Shown: in pieces, positions 1 to 15,100 of the stretch
Layout: the number at the start of each line of letters is the position of its first letter
Numbering within the stretch: position 1 is the first letter of the stretch
Source: Toxotes chatareus
Taxonomy: Eukaryota; Chordata; Actinopteri; Toxotidae
Assembly (NCBI GenBank): GCA_016801885.1
Contig: CM028884.1
Location: 27,861,577 to 27,925,576 of the forward strand
Reading direction: 5' to 3'
DNA length: 64,000 nt
Notes under the pieces: model-generated
What the model saw: only the letters and a program-made list of their open reading frames with translations
Databases searched by the model: none
What the model was told of the DNA's origin: nothing
Made by a program: the position numbers and the translations under genes

Positions 1-1542
1 AACCGTGGAGGTCGCCACAGAAGTGATGGAGTGACTCCCTCAGCAACAACTCTCATCTACTGTATAGATGCAGAGGGGGAGAATGGTGGGGGAGGAGAAG
101 TTGGCTACAACTAGCATCTATGCATGAATAGACTGATTTAACAGCACACAATTGAAAATTGCTTTTTCAATCAGCTCTAATTTAACTGTAAGAGACGTCT
201 TTCTCTCCCTGATAGATTTGTTAGTGTAGAACAACAGAAGAGAGATAGTCAGTTTAGCAAAACACAAAGTAAATTCAGCAGCCCCCCCCCCACCCTCCTC
301 GTCCTCCTCCTCCACCACCACCACCACCTCCTCCTCTTCCTGCCACCAGCAGTCGTATCGATCAGTTTCTCCTCTTTCTATCGACATTTCATGAAAAACC
401 CAGGGCAACCGCATTGAAATGCAAGACGCAACAAATACAAGTTCTCCACCTCAGGTTGAGCATTAATACATAAACTATGTGCATGTTGCTCACGTTAATA
501 CAGCAAGGATTAAGCTGCTAAAATGCTTTATCGACATCCTGACCAATCAATGGGTGTATAATTAAAGAGTGCAACTGAGCCAGTGACAAGGCGAACCGCA
601 ACACCACTATTGACCCGTGGTCAGATGGAGTAGCTAAGTGTTTATTTAACCCAGTGTCATGGTGCATGTGTGTGTAAGCATATGTGTATGTATATGTAAT
701 GTATTTACATGACCTGGTGACCCTTCCTGCTTGTCAATTTTGCAGATGTTAGGTTAAATTTGATTGAAATTCATGCGTTGCTTTCATTGTTTTATATGTT
801 ACACCAAATTTAAAGCAGGAAGAATGAGAGAAATCGCTGATAACAATTACAAAAATGAATTACCTTATTTCATGTTGAAGTAACTGTGAAATTCGGAAAC
901 TATGAGGACAGAAAAACAACAGGAATATTGTTTTCTGCTAATGGCAAAAAGCTAGTTTGCATAGTTTAAGGTGTTTAATATATTGATGTTCACAGTCTGC
1001 TGCAGGAGAAACGTGTACCGGCATGCAAATGAATTGCCTGCTTGGACCTTTTAGTCCACCACTTATAGAACTTCCCTCCCCTCCCTGTAAAGTGCAGATT
1101 CAGATCTAAAGAGGTAGTCTGAATATACCAATAGATGTGAAAATGAATGATTTCTTTTAAATAAGAGTGGGCATTTCACCATCCCCTAGTATGAATTTTT
1201 CATAGAGCGCCTGAAAGGATGAATAAGGTGGAGAAAGATGAGACGGATCTGCGGGAGATCTAATGAAGCTACATAGAGAAATGTAAAGCAGTGAGCGCAT
1301 TAACGGACAAGTGAGAAAATTCGAGCCTGCCTGAGAATCACTTTATTGTTTGCTGTGTATTTTAATCCCTCCAGTGGCTAAATGGACAAATGAAGTGACA
1401 AATCATGTCACTGTGTCATGCCATGTTGAGATATTTCCTGCTCGATGGCTGATTGTAATAATAACCATAATGTACTGTATATAGCACTTTTCTAAAACTG
1501 CTGACAAACGCTTTAAAGGATTTTTTTCTCCCAGATGAACAG
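1..1542. other. Unique non-coding DNA left of the satellite array
   Basis: I see no credible exon here: open frames are short and have no splice context. The stretch around 1468-1520 (TATATAGCACTTTTCTA followed by a CGCTTTAAAG-like motif) resembles a common fish repeat, but too little remains to name it. The rest looks like ordinary AT-rich intergenic or intronic sequence. Confidence 0.5.
282..342. repeat. Pyrimidine-rich microsatellite (C run, CCT and CCA triplets)
   Basis: A run of C is followed by repeated CCT, CTC and CCA triplets, so one strand is nearly pure pyrimidine over about 60 bp. Read on the minus strand it gives a glutamate, valine and glycine-rich open frame (118-414). That frame is a by-product of the triplet repeat, not evidence of a gene. 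Confidence 0.85.
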
Positions 1543-1620
1543 AGGAGGAAGACACACACACATTGAAAAGACACACACACATTGCACAGGAATAAAGGAG
1601 GAAGACACACATTGCACAAA
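1543..1620. repeat. Short imperfect tandem repeat rich in ACACAC
   Basis: Units of the form GGAAGACACACACACATTG recur about three times with variable CA length and intervening AAAG or CACAGG. It lies directly left of the large satellite array but shares no sequence with it. Confidence 0.7.
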
Positions 1621-1642
1621 ATTTGACAGTACAGTACAGTAG

Positions 1643-1860
1643 TTTTGGCTGATTTTGAAGCCTTACTATACTATGACTTTTTTTTTTATGACATTTTGAG
1701 GTTATACTAAAGTATGACTTTTTTTACGGCCAATTTTGAGGCCTTACTATACTATGACGTTTTATATGACATTTTGAGGTCATACTAAAATATTGACTTT
1801 TTTTGGCATATTTTGACACCTTACCATAATATGACGTGTTTTATGACATTTTGAGGCCGA
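1643..1860 (+). repeat. Left edge of the array: degenerate, ancestral-looking units
   Basis: Here the second half of each unit reads like TTATACTAAAGTATGACTTT or TCATACTAAAATATTGACTT followed by GGCATATTTTGACACC. It does not show the A-run/T-run block of the core. The CTATGACG and ACATTTTGAGG half is kept. These units are the most divergent at this end, as expected for array edges that escape homogenisation. Confidence 0.8.
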
Positions 1861-4800
1861 AATTTTTTTTGCCTTTTTATGGCCGAAAAAAACGCCATAC
1901 TATACTATGACGTTTTTTATGACATTTTGAGTTAAAAAAAAAAAAAGTGACTTTTTTTGCCCGAAAAAAAACGCCATACTATACTATGACGTTTTTTATG
2001 ACATTTTGAGGTCGAAAAAAATGTGGACTTTTTTTGTCCGATTTTGACGCCTTACTATACTATGACGTTTTTTATGACATTTTGAGGCCGAATAAATTTT
2101 TGACTTTTTTTGCCTGAAAAAAACGCCATACTATATATGACGTTTTGTATGAAATTTTTATGCCGAAAAAATTTTGACTTTTTTTGCCCGAAAAAAACGC
2201 CATACTATACTATGACGTTTTTTATGACATTTTGAGGCCGAAAAAAAATGTGACTTTTTTTGCCCGAAAAAAACGCCATACTATACTATGACGTTTTTAA
2301 TGACATTTTGAGGTCGAAAAAAATTTGACTTTTTTTTCTCGATTTTGACGCCTTACTATACTATGACGTTTTTTATGACATTTTGAGTTCAAAAAAATTT
2401 TTGACTTTTTTTGGCCGAAAAAAACGCCATACTATACTATGACGTATTTTATAACATTTTGAGGTAAAAAAAAAAATTGACTTTTTTTGGCCGAAAAAAA
2501 ATTCCATAATATACTATGATGTATTTTAAAACATTTTGAGGTAAAAAAATTTTTTTTGACTTTTTTTGTCCCATTTTGACGCCTTACTATACTATGACGT
2601 TTTTTATGACATTTTGAGGTCAAAAAAAATTTGACTTTTTTTGTCCGATTTTGACGCCTTACTATACTATGACGTTTTTTATGACATTTTGAGGCCGAAA
2701 AAATTTTTTGACTTTTTTTGGCTGAAAAAACGCCATACTATACTAGGACGTTTTTTATGACATTTTGAGGCCGAAAAAAATTTTGACTTTTTTTGGCCGA
2801 AAAAAAACGCCATACTATAGTATGACGTATTTTATGACATTTTGAGGTAAAAAAAAAATTTTGACTTTTTTTGGCCGAAAAGAAAGCGCTATACTATACT
2901 ATGATGTATTTTATAACATTTTGAGGTAAAAAAAAAAATTTTGACTTTTTTTGTCCGATTTTGACGCCTTACTATACTATGACGTTTTTTATGACATTTT
3001 GAGGTAAAAAAAAAATGTGACTTTTTTTGACCGAAAAAAACGCCATACTATACTATGACGTTTTTTATGACATTTTGAGGTCCAAAAAAATTTGGACTTT
3101 TTTTTCCCGAAAAAAACGCCTTTCTATACTATGACGTTTTTTTATGACATTTTGAGGTCCAAAAAAATTTGGACTTTTTTTGTCCGATTTTGACGCCTTA
3201 CTATACTATGACGTTTTTTATGACATTTTGAGGTCCAAAAAATTTGGACTTTTTTTGTCCGATTTTGACGCCTTTCTATACTATGACGTTTTTTATGACA
3301 TTTTGAGGTCCAAAAATTTTTGAATTTTTTGTCCGATTTTGACGCCATACTATACTATGACGTTTTTTATGACATTTTGAGGTCCAAAAAAATTTTGAAT
3401 TTTTGCCCCAAAAAAAAATACTATACTATACTATGATGTTTTTTATGACATTTTGAGGTCCAAAAAATTTGGACTTTTTGTCCGAAAAAAAACGGCATAC
3501 TATACTATGACGTTTTTTATGACATTTTGAGGTCCAAAAATTGTGAATTTTTTGTCCGATTTTGACGCCTTACTATACTATATATGTTTTTTATGACATT
3601 TTGAGGTCCAAAAAAATTTTGACTTTTTTGTCCGATTTTGACGCCTTACTACTATACTATGACGTTTTTTATGACATTTTGAGGTCCAAAAAAATTTGAC
3701 TTTTTTACCAAAAAAAAAAACGCCATACTATACTATGATGTTTTTTATGACATTTTGAGGTCGAAAAAAATTTGACTTTTGCCCCAAAAAAACGCCTTAT
3801 ACTATACTATGACGTTTTTTGATGACATTTTGAGGTCCAAAAAAATTTGACTTTTTTGTCCGATTTTGACGCCTTACTATACTATGACGTTTTTTATGAC
3901 ATTTTGAGGTCCAAAAAAATGTTGACTTTTTTTGTCCGATTTTGACGCCTTACTATACTATGACGTTTTTATGACATTTTGAGGTCCAAAAAATGTTGAC
4001 TTTTTGTCCGATTTTGACGCCTACTATACTATGATGTTTTTTATGACATTTTGAGGTCCAAAAAATTTTGACTTTTTGTCCGATTTTGACGCCTATACTA
4101 TACTATGACGTTTTTTATGACATTTTGAGGTCCAAAAATTTGACTTTTTTGCCAGAAAAAAACACCTTACTATACTATGACGTTTTTATGACATTTTGAG
4201 GTCCAAAAAATTTTTGACTTTTTTGTCCGATTTTGACGCCTTACTATACTATGACGTTTTTTATGACATTTTGAGGTCGAAAAAAATTTGACTTTTTGCC
4301 CGAAAAAACGCCATACTATACTATGATGTTTTTTATGACATTTTGAGGTCTAAAAAATTTGACTTTTTGCCGAAAAAAAACGCCATACTATACTATGATG
4401 TTTTTTATGACATTTTGAAGCAGAAAAAATTTGACTTTTTTGTCCGATTTTGACGCCTTACTATACTATGACGTTTTTTTATGACATTTTGAGGTCGAAA
4501 AAAATTTGACTTTTTTACCAAAAAACGCCATACTATACTATGACGTTTTTTTTATGACATTTTGAGGTCCAAAAAATTTTGACTTTTTTTGTCCGATTTT
4601 GACGCCTTACTATACTATGACGTTTTTATGACATTTTGAGGTCCAAAAAATTTTGACTTTTTTGTGTCCGATTTTGACGCCATACTACTATACTATGACG
4701 TTTTTATGACATTTTGAGGTTGAAAAAATTTTGACTTTTTTTGCTTCAAAAAAACCATACTATACTATGACGTTTTTTATGACATTTTGAGGTCCAAAAA

Positions 4801-6042
4801 ATTTTGACTTTTTGCCCGAAAAAACGCCATACTACTACTATGACGTTTTTTATGACATTTTGAGGTCGAAAAAATTTTTGACTTTTTTGTCCGAAAAAAA
4901 CGCCATACTATACTATGACATTTTTATGACATTTTGAGGTCCAAAAAATTTTGACTTTTTTTTGTCCGATTTTGACGCCTTTACTATACTATGACGTTTT
5001 TTATGACATTTTGAGGTCCAAAAAATTTTGACTTTTTTGTCCAAAAAAACGCCATACTATATACTATGACCTTTTTTATGACATTTTGAGGTCCAAAGAA
5101 ATTTTGACATTTTTTGTCCCATTTTGACGCCATACTACAGTATGACGTTTTTTATGACATTTTGAAGCCGAAAATTTTTTTGACTTTTTTTGTCCGATTT
5201 TGACGCCTTACTATACTATGACGTTTTTTATGACATTTTGAGGTCGAAAAAAATTTTGACTTTTTTTGCCCGAAAAAACGCCTATATACTATACTATGAC
5301 GTTTTTTATGACATTTTGAGGTCGAAAAAATGTTGACTTTTTTGCCCGAAAAAACGCCATACTATACTACTGATGTTTTTTATGACATTTTGAGGTCCAA
5401 AAAATTTTGACTTTTTGTCCGAAAAAAACGCCATACTATACTATGATGACCTTTTTATGACATTTTGAGGTCCAAAAAAATTTTGACTTTTTTGTCCCAT
5501 TTTGACGCCTTACTATACAGTATGACGTTTTTTATGACATTTTGAGGTCTGAAAAATTTTTTGACTTTTTTGTCCGATTTTGACGCCTTACTATACTATG
5601 ACGTTTTTATGACATTTTGAGGTCCAAAAAAATTTGACTTTTTGTTCGAAAAAAACGCCATACTATACTATGATGCGTTTTTATGACATTTTGAGGTCGA
5701 AAAAAATGTTGACTTTTTTGTCCGAAAAAAACGCCTATACTATACTATGATGTTTTTTTATGACATTTTGAGGTCCAAAAAATTTTTGACTTTTTTGTCC
5801 GATTTTGACGTTTACTATACTATGACGTTTTTTATGACATTTTGAGGTCCAAAAAATTTTGACTTTTTTGCCCGAAAAAAACGCCATACTATACTATGAC
5901 GCGTTTTTTATGACATTTTGAGGTCGAAAAATTTTGACTTTTTTGTTTGAAAAAAACGCCATACTATACTATGACGTTTTTTATGACATTTTGAGGTCCA
6001 AAAAATTTTGACTTTTTTTCCGATTTTGACGCCTTACTATAC

Positions 6043-6125
6043 TATACTTTTTATGACATTACTATGACGTTTTTTGACTTTTTTTGTCCGATGACATTTA
6101 TGAGGTCCATTTTGAAAAAAAATTT
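6043..6125 (+). repeat. Scrambled unit inside the array
   Basis: Normal unit order breaks down. ACTATACTATAC is followed at once by TTTTTATGACATTACTATGACG. GTCCGATGACATTTATGAGG then joins the end block directly to the middle block. The pieces are all array-derived but out of order, consistent with slippage, recombination or a local consensus error. Confidence 0.7.
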
Positions 6126-9100
6126 TGACTTTTTTTGTCCGATTTTGACGCCTATACTATACTATGACGTTTTTTTATGACATTTTGAGGTCGAAAAAAA
6201 TTTTTTTTTTTTACTGCCCTAAAAAAAACGCCTTGACATATACTATACTATGACTTTTTTTTGACATTTTGAGGTCGAAAAAATTTTGACTTTTTGTCCG
6301 AAAAAACGCCATATACTACTATACTATGATGTTTTTATGACATTTTGAGGTCCAAAAAAATTTTGACTTTTTTTGTCCGATTTTGACGCCTTACTATACT
6401 ATGACGTTTTTTATGACATTTTGAGGTCCAAAAAAATTTTGACTTTTTTTGCCTGAAAAAAACCATACTATACTATGACGTTTTTTATGACATTTTGAGG
6501 TCGAAAAAATTTTGACTTTTTTTCCGATTTTGACGCCTTACTATACTATGACGTTTTTTATGACATTTTGAGGTCCAAAAATTTTTGACTTTTTTGTCCG
6601 ATTTTGACGCCTTACTATACTATGACGTTTTTTATGACATTTTGAGGTCCAAAAAATTTTGACTTTTTGTTTGAAAAAAAAGCCATACTATACTATAAAA
6701 ACGCTACTATACTACGTTTTTTATGACATTTTGAGGTCGAAAAAATTTTGACTTTTTTGTCCGATTTTGATGCCTTACTATACTATGACGTTTTTTATGA
6801 CATTTTGAGGTCAAAAAAAATTTTTGACTTTTTTGTCCGAAAAACGCCATACTATACTATGACGTTTTTTATGACATTTTGAGGTCGAAAAAATTTTGAC
6901 TTTTTTGCCCGAAAAAACGCCTTACTATACTATATGACGTTTTTTTATGACATTTTGAGGTCGAAAAAAATTTTGACTTTTTTTGCCCGAAAAAAGCATA
7001 CATACTATACTATGATGCGTTTTTTATGACATTTTGAGGTCCAAAAAATTTTGACTTTTTTTTGTCCGATTTTGACGCCTTACTGTACTATGACGTTTTT
7101 TTATGACATTTTGAGGTCGAAAAAAATTTTGACTTTTTTTGTCCGATTTTGATGCCATACTATAGTATGACGTTTTTTATGACATTTTGAAGCCGAAAAT
7201 TTTTTTGACTTTTTTTGTCCGATTTTGATGCCTTACTATACTATGACGTTTTTTATGACATTTTGAGGTCCAAAAAAATTTGGACTTTTTTTGTCCGATT
7301 TTGACGCCATACTATAGTATGACGTTTTTTATGACATTTTGAAGCCGAAAAATTTTTTGACTTTTTTTGTCTGATTTTGATGCCTTACTATACTATGACG
7401 TTTTTTATGACATTTTGAGGTCCAAAAAAATTTTGACTTTTTTTCTCCGAAAAAAACGCCATACTATACAATGACCTTTTTTATGACATTTTGAGGTCCA
7501 AAGAAATTTTGACATTTTTTGTCCCATTTTGACGCCATACTATACTATGACGTTTTTTATGACATTTTGAGGTCGAAAAAATTTTGACTTTTTTGTCCGA
7601 TTTTGACGCCATACTATACTATGACGTTTTTTATGACATTTTGAGGTCGAAAAAATTTTTGACTTTTTGTTCGAAAAAATTTTGACGCCTACTATACTAT
7701 GACGTTTTTATGACATTTTGAGGTCGAAAAAAAATTTTGACTTTTTTGCCGAAAAAAACGCCATACTATACTATGACGTTTTTTATGACATTTTGAGGTC
7801 CAAAAAATTTTGACTTTTTTGACTTTTTGTCTTTTTTTATGACATTTTGAGGTCCAAAAAATTTTGACTTTACTAAAACGCCATTTATACTATGACGTTT
7901 TTATGACATTTTGAGGTCGAAAAAATTTTGACTTTTTTGTCGAAAAAAACGCCTTACTATACTATGACGTTTTTATGACATTTTGAGGTCCAAAAAATTT
8001 TGACTTTTTTGTCCGATTTTGACGCCTTTACTATACTATGACGTTTTTTTATGACATTTTGAGGTCGAAAAAATTTTGACTTTTTTTGCCCGAAAAAAAC
8101 GCCATACTATACTATGACGTTTTTATGACATTTTGAGGTCCAAAAAATTTTGACTTTTTGTTCCAAAAAAACGCCATATACTATACTATGACGTTTTTTA
8201 TGACATTTTGAGGTCCAAAAAATTTTTGACTTTTTTGTCCGAAAAAACGCCTTACTATACTATGACGTTTTTTATGACATTTTGAGGTCCAAAAATTTTT
8301 GACTTTTTGTTCAAAAAAAAACTTTTTTTGTATACTACTATACTATGACGTTTTTTATGACATTTTGAGGTCCAAAAAAATTTTGACTTTTTTGTCCCGA
8401 TTTTGACGCCTTTCTATACTATGACGTTTTTTATGACATTTTGAGGTCCAAAAAATTTTGACTTTTTTGTCCGAAAAAACGCCATACTATACTATGACGT
8501 TTTTTATGACATTTTGAGGTCCAAAAATTTTTTGACTTTTTTTGTCAATTTTGACGCCTATACTATGACGTATACTATGACGTTTTTATGACATTTTGAG
8601 GTCGAAAAAATTTTTTCGTTTTTTGTCCAAAAAATTTTGACTTTTGAAAACGCCATACTATACTATGACGTTTTTTATGACATTTTGAGGTCGGAAAAAA
8701 TTTTGACTTTTTTGTCCGATTTTGACGCCTTTACTATACTATGACGTTTTTTATGACATTTTGAGGTCGAAAAAATTTTGACTTTTTTGTTCGAAAAAAA
8801 CGCCATACTATACTATGACGTTTTTTTATGACATTTTGAGGTCCAAAAAATTTTGACTTTTTTTTGTCCGAAAAAAACGCGCCATACTATACTATGACGT
8901 TTTTTATGACATTTTGAGGTCCAAAAAATTTTTGACTTTTTTTGTCCCATTTTTGACGCCTTACTATACTATGACATTTTTTTATGACATTTTGAGGTCC
9001 AAAAAAAATTTGACTTTTTATTCCGATTTTGACGCCATACTATACTATGACGTTTTTTTATGACATTTTGAGGTCCCAAAAATTTTGACTTTTTTTTCCG

Positions 9101-9429
9101 AAAAAACGCCTTACTATACTATGACGTTTTTTATGACATTTTGAGGTCGAAAAAAATTTTGACTTTTTTGTCCGAAAAAACGCCATACTATACTATGACG
9201 TTTTTTATGACATTTTGAGGTCAAAAAAATTTTGACTTTTTTTGTCCGATTTTGACGCCTTTACTATACTATGACGTTTTTTATGACATTTTGAGGTCAA
9301 AAAATTTTTGACTTTTTTTGCCTGAAAAACGCCATACTATACTATGACGTTTTTATGACATTTTGAGGTCCAAAAAATTTTGACTTTTTTTCCAAAAAAA
9401 CGCCGATTTATGACGCCTTTACTATACTA

Positions 9430-12150
9430 TGACGCTTTTTATGACATTTTGAGGTCAAAAAAATTTTTGACTTTTTTGTCCGATTTTGATTTTACCTTAC
9501 TATACTATGACGTTTTTTATGACATTTTGAGGTCGAAAAAATTTTTGACTTTTTTGCCGAAAAAAACGCCTATACTATACTATGACGCTTTTTATGACAT
9601 TTTGAGGTCCAAAAAATTTTGACTTTTTGTTCGAAAAAAACGCCATACTATACTATGACGACGTTTTTATGACATTTTGAGGTCAAAAAATTTGACTTTT
9701 TTTGTCCGAAAAAACGCCTTACTATACTATGACGTTTTTTATGACATTTTGAGGTCCAAAAAAATTTGTGATTTTTTTGGCCGAAAAAAACGCCATACTA
9801 TACTATGACGTTTTTTATGACATTTTGAGGTCAAAAAAAAATTTTGACTTTTTTTGTCCCATTTTGACGCCATACTATACTATGACGTTTTTTATGACAT
9901 TTTGAGGTCAAAAAAATTTTGACTTTTTTTTCCGATTTTGACGCCTTACTATACTATGACGTTTTTTATGACATTTTGAGGTCAAAAAATTTTGACTCTT
10001 TTTTCCCGAAAAAAACATCATACTATACTATGACGTTTTTTATGACATTTTGAGGTCCAAAAAATTTTGACTTTTTTTGTCCATTTTGACGCCTTACTAT
10101 ACTATGACGTTTTTATGACATTTTGAGGTCGAAAAATTTTTTGACTTTTTTTTTAAAAAATTTTGACGCCTTACTATACTATGACGTTTTTTATGACATT
10201 TTGAGGTCAAAAAAAATTTTTTTGACTTTTTTTTCGAAAAAAAAACGCCATACTATACTATGACGTTTTTTATGACATTTTGAGGTCAAAAAATTTTGAC
10301 TTTTTTTTGTCCGAAAAAACGCCATACTATACTATGACGTTTTTATGACATTTTGAGGTCAAAAAAATTTTTGACTTTTTTGTCCGATTTTGACGCCATA
10401 CTATACTATGACGCTTTTTTATGACATTTTGAGGTCAAAAAATTTTTGACTTTTTTGTTCGAAAAAACGCCATACTATACTATGACGTTTTTATGACATT
10501 TTGAGGTCAAAAAAATTTTTGACTTTTTTGTCCCATTTTGACGCCATACTATACTATGACGTTTTTTTATGACATTTTGAGGTCCAAAAATTTTTTGACT
10601 TTTTTTCCGATTTTGACGCCTTACTATACTATGACGTTTTTTTATGACATTTTGAGGTCGAAAAAATTTTGACTTTTTTTGTTCGAAAAAACGCCTTACT
10701 ATACTATGACGTTTTTTATGACATTTTGAGGTCAAAAAATTTTTGACTTTTTTTGTCCGATTTTGAAAAACGCCATACTATACTATGACGTTTTTTATGA
10801 CATTTTGAGGTCCAAAAAATTTTTGACTTTTTGCCGAAAAACGCGCCATACTATACTATGACGCTTTTTTATGACATTTTGAGGTCGAAAAATTTTTGAC
10901 TTTTTTGTTCGAAAAACGCCATACTATACTATGACGTTTTTTTTATGACATTTTGAGGTCCAAAAAATTTTGACTTTTTTGTTCCGAAAAAACGCCTATA
11001 CTATACTATGACGTTTTTTATGACATTTTGAGGTCAAAAAATTTTGACTTTTTTGTTCCGAAAAAACGCGCCATACTATACTATGACGTTTTTTATGACA
11101 TTTTGAGGTCGAAAAAATTTTGACTTTTTTTGGTCCGATTTTGACGCCTTACTATACTATGACGTTTTTTATGACATTTTGAGGTCAAAAAAATTTTTTG
11201 ACTTTTTTGTCCGAAAAAACGCCATACTATACTATGACGTTTTTTATGACATTTTGAGGTCAAAAAAATTTTGACTTTTTGTCCGAAAAAAACGCCTTAC
11301 TATACTATGACGTTTTTTATGACATTTTGAGGTCAAAAAAATTTTGACTTTTTTGTCCGAAAAAACGCCATACTATACTATGACGCTTTTTTATGACATT
11401 TTGAGGTCAAAAAATTTTTGACTTTTTTGTCCGATTTTGAAACGCTTACTATACTATACTATGACGTTTTTTATGACATTTTGAGGCCAAAAAAATTTTG
11501 ACTTTTTTTCGTCCGAAAAACGCCATACCATATACTATGACGTTTTTTATGACATTTTGAGGTCGAAAATTTTTTGACTTTTTCCGTTTTTGAAAACGCC
11601 TTATACTATACTATGACGCTTTTTTATGACATTTTGAGGTCCAAAAAAATTTTGACTTTTGTCCGAAAAAAAACGCCATACTATACTATGACGTTTTTAT
11701 GACATTTTGAGGTCCAAAAATTTTTTTGACTTTTTTGTCCGAAAAAACGCCATACTATACTATGACGTTTTTTATGACATTTTGAGGTCCAAAAATTTTT
11801 TGACTTTTTTGTCCAAAAAACGCTTATACTATACTATGACGCTTTTTTATGACATTTTGAGGTCAAAAAAATTTTGACTTTTTGTCCGAAAAAACGCCAT
11901 ACTATACTATGACGTTTTTTATGACATTTTGAGGTCCAAAAATTTTGACTTTTTTTGTTCGAAAAAACGCCATACTATACTATGACGTTTTTTATGACAT
12001 TTTGAGGTCCAAAAAATTTTGACTTTTTTGTCCGATTTTGACGCCTTACTATACTATGACGTTTTTTATGACATTTTGAGGTCCAAAAAATTTTGACTTT
12101 TTTGTCAAAAAACGCCATACTATACTATGACGCTTTTTATGACATTTTGA
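9430..12150 (+). repeat. Sub-block of the array enriched in a GACGCTTTTT variant
   Basis: The usual TATGACGTTTTTT is replaced by TATGACGCTTTTT at about 9432, 9590, 10411, 10861, 11391, 11625, 11840 and 12131. The spacing is close to whole multiples of the unit. I did not see this variant elsewhere in the array except once near 16398, so it marks local amplification of one unit type. Confidence 0.65.
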
Positions 12151-15100
12151 GGTCAAAAAATTTTGACTTTTTTGTCCGAAAAAACGCCATACTATACTAT
12201 GACGTTTTTTATGACATTTTGAGGTCAAAAAAATTTTTTGACTTTTTTTGTCCGAAAAAACGCCTTACTATACTATGACGTTTTTTATGACATTTTGAGG
12301 TCCAAAAAATTTTGACTTTTTTTTTTTCCGATTTTGACGCCATACTATACTATGACGTTTTTTATGACATTTTGAGGTCAAAAAAAATTTGACTTTTTTG
12401 TCCAAAAAAACGCCATACTATACTATGACGTTTTTTATGACATTTTGAGGTCCAAAAATTTTGACTTTTTTTCCTCAAAAAACGCCTACAACTATACTAT
12501 GACGTTTTTTTATGACATTTTGAGGTCAAAAAATTTTTGACTTTTTTTGTCGATTTTTGACGCCTACTATACTATGACGTTTTTATGACATTTTGAGGTC
12601 CAAAAATTTTTGACTTTTTGTTCCCAAAAAAACGCCATACTATACTATGACGTTTTATGACATTTTGAGGTCAAAAAAAATTTTGACTTTTTTTTTCCCG
12701 AAAACGCCATACTATACTATGACGTTTTTTATGACATTTTGAGGTCAAAAAATTTTTGACTTTTTTTGTCCGAAAAACGCCATACTATACTATGACGTTT
12801 TTTATGACATTTTGAGGCCAAAAAAATTTTGACTTTTTTTGAAAAAACGCCATACTATACTATTTTTTATGACGCCATGACTATACTATGACGTTTTTTA
12901 TGACATTTTGAGGCCATACTAAAACATTTTGACTTTTTTTTTTGAAAAAAACACCATACTATACTATGACGTTTTTTATGACATTTTGAGGCCCAAAAAA
13001 ATTTTTTGACTTTTTTGTCGAAAAAAACGCCATACTATGACGTTTTTTTATGACATTTTGAGGCCAAAAAAATGTTGACTTTTTTGCCGAAAAAAAAAAC
13101 GCCATACTATACTATGACGTTTTTTATGACATTTTGAGGCCAAAAAAATTTTGACTTTTTTGTCCGAAAAAACGCCATACTATACTATGACGTTTTTTTT
13201 GACATTTTTGAGGCCAAAAAATTTTTACTTTTTTGGTCGATTTTTGACGCCTTCACTATACTATGACGTTTTTTATGACATTTTGAGGCCAAAAAAATTT
13301 TGACTTTTTTTGTCCGATTTTGACGCCCATACTATACTATGACGTTTTTATGACATTTTGAGGTCCAAAAAAATTTTGACTTTTTTTGTCGATTTGAAAC
13401 GCCATACTATACTATGACGACGTTTTTTATGACATTTTGAGGTCCAAAAATTTTTGACTTTTTTGTCCGAAAAAAACGCCATATACTATACTATGACGTT
13501 TTTTATGACATTTTGAGGCAAAAAAAATTTTTGACTTTTTTTGCCCAAAAAAAACGCCATACTATACTATGACGTTTTTTTATGACATTTTGAGGCCAAA
13601 AAAAATTTTGACTTTTTTTGCCCGAAAAAAACGCCATACTATACTATGACGTTTTTTATGACATTTTGAGGCCCAAAAAAATTTTTTGACTTTTTTGCCC
13701 GAAAAAAACGCCATACTATACTATGACGTTTTTATGACATTTTGAGGCCAAAAAAATTTTTGACTTTTTTTGCCCGAAAAAAACGCCATACTATACTATG
13801 ACGTTTTTTATGACTTTTTGAGGCCCAAAAAAATTTTGACTTTTTTTGGCCTATTTTGACACCATACTATACTATGACGTTTTTTATGACATTTTGAGGC
13901 CAAAAAAAATTGTAACTTTTTTTGCCCGAAAAAAACGCCATACTATACTATGACGTTTTTATGACATTTTTAGGCCCCAAAAAATTTTGACTTCTTTTGC
14001 CCGAAAAAAACGCCATACTATACTATGACGTTTTTCATGTAATTTGAGGCCAAAAAAATTTTTGACTTTTTTTGCCCGAAAAAAACGCCATACTATACTA
14101 TGACGTTTTTTATGACATTTTGAGGCCAAAAAAAATGTTGACTTTTTTTGCCGATTTTGACGCTATACTATACTATGACGTTTTTTATGACATTTTGAGG
14201 CCAAAAAAATTTTTGACTTTTTGTTTAAAAAAACGCCATACTATACTATGACGTTTTTTATGACATTTTGAGGTCCAAAAAAATTTGACTTTTTTTTTGC
14301 CAAAAAACGCCATACTATACTATGACGTTTTTTATGACATTTTGAGGCCAAAAAAAATTTTGACTTTTTTGGCCGATTTTGACGCCATACTATACTATGA
14401 CGCGTTTTTATGACATTTTGAGGTCAAAAAAATTTTGACTTTTTTTCCCGAAATAACGCCATACTATACTATGACGTTTTTTTTATGACATTTTGAGGCC
14501 AAAAAAATTTTGACTTTTTGCCAAAAACGCATACTATACTATGACGTTTTTTATGACATTTTGAGGCAAAAAAATTTTGACTTTTTTTTGTCGATTTTGA
14601 CGCCATACTATACTATGACGCGTTTTTATGACATTTTGAGGTCCCAAAATTTTTTTGACTTTTTTGCCCGAAAAAAACGCCATACTATACTATGACGTTT
14701 TTTATGACATTTTGAGGCCAAAAAAATTTTGACTTTTTTGTCCGAAAAAAAATGCCATACTATACTATGACGTTTTTTATGACATTTTGAGGCACAAAAA
14801 AAATTTTGACTTTTTTTTTGTCCGAATAAAACGCTATACTATACTATGACGTTTTTATGACATTTTGAGGTCAAAAAATTTTTTGACTTTTTTTTAAAAA
14901 AACGCCACACTATACTATGATATTTTATGATGACGTTTTTTATGACATTTTGAGGTCAAAAAATTTTTTTTTTTTTTGTCGATTTTGACGCCATACTATA
15001 CTATGACGTTTTTTATGACATTTTGAGGTCAAAAAAAATTTTGACTTTTTTTTCCGAAAAACGCCATACTATACTATGACGTTTTTTATGACATTTTGAG

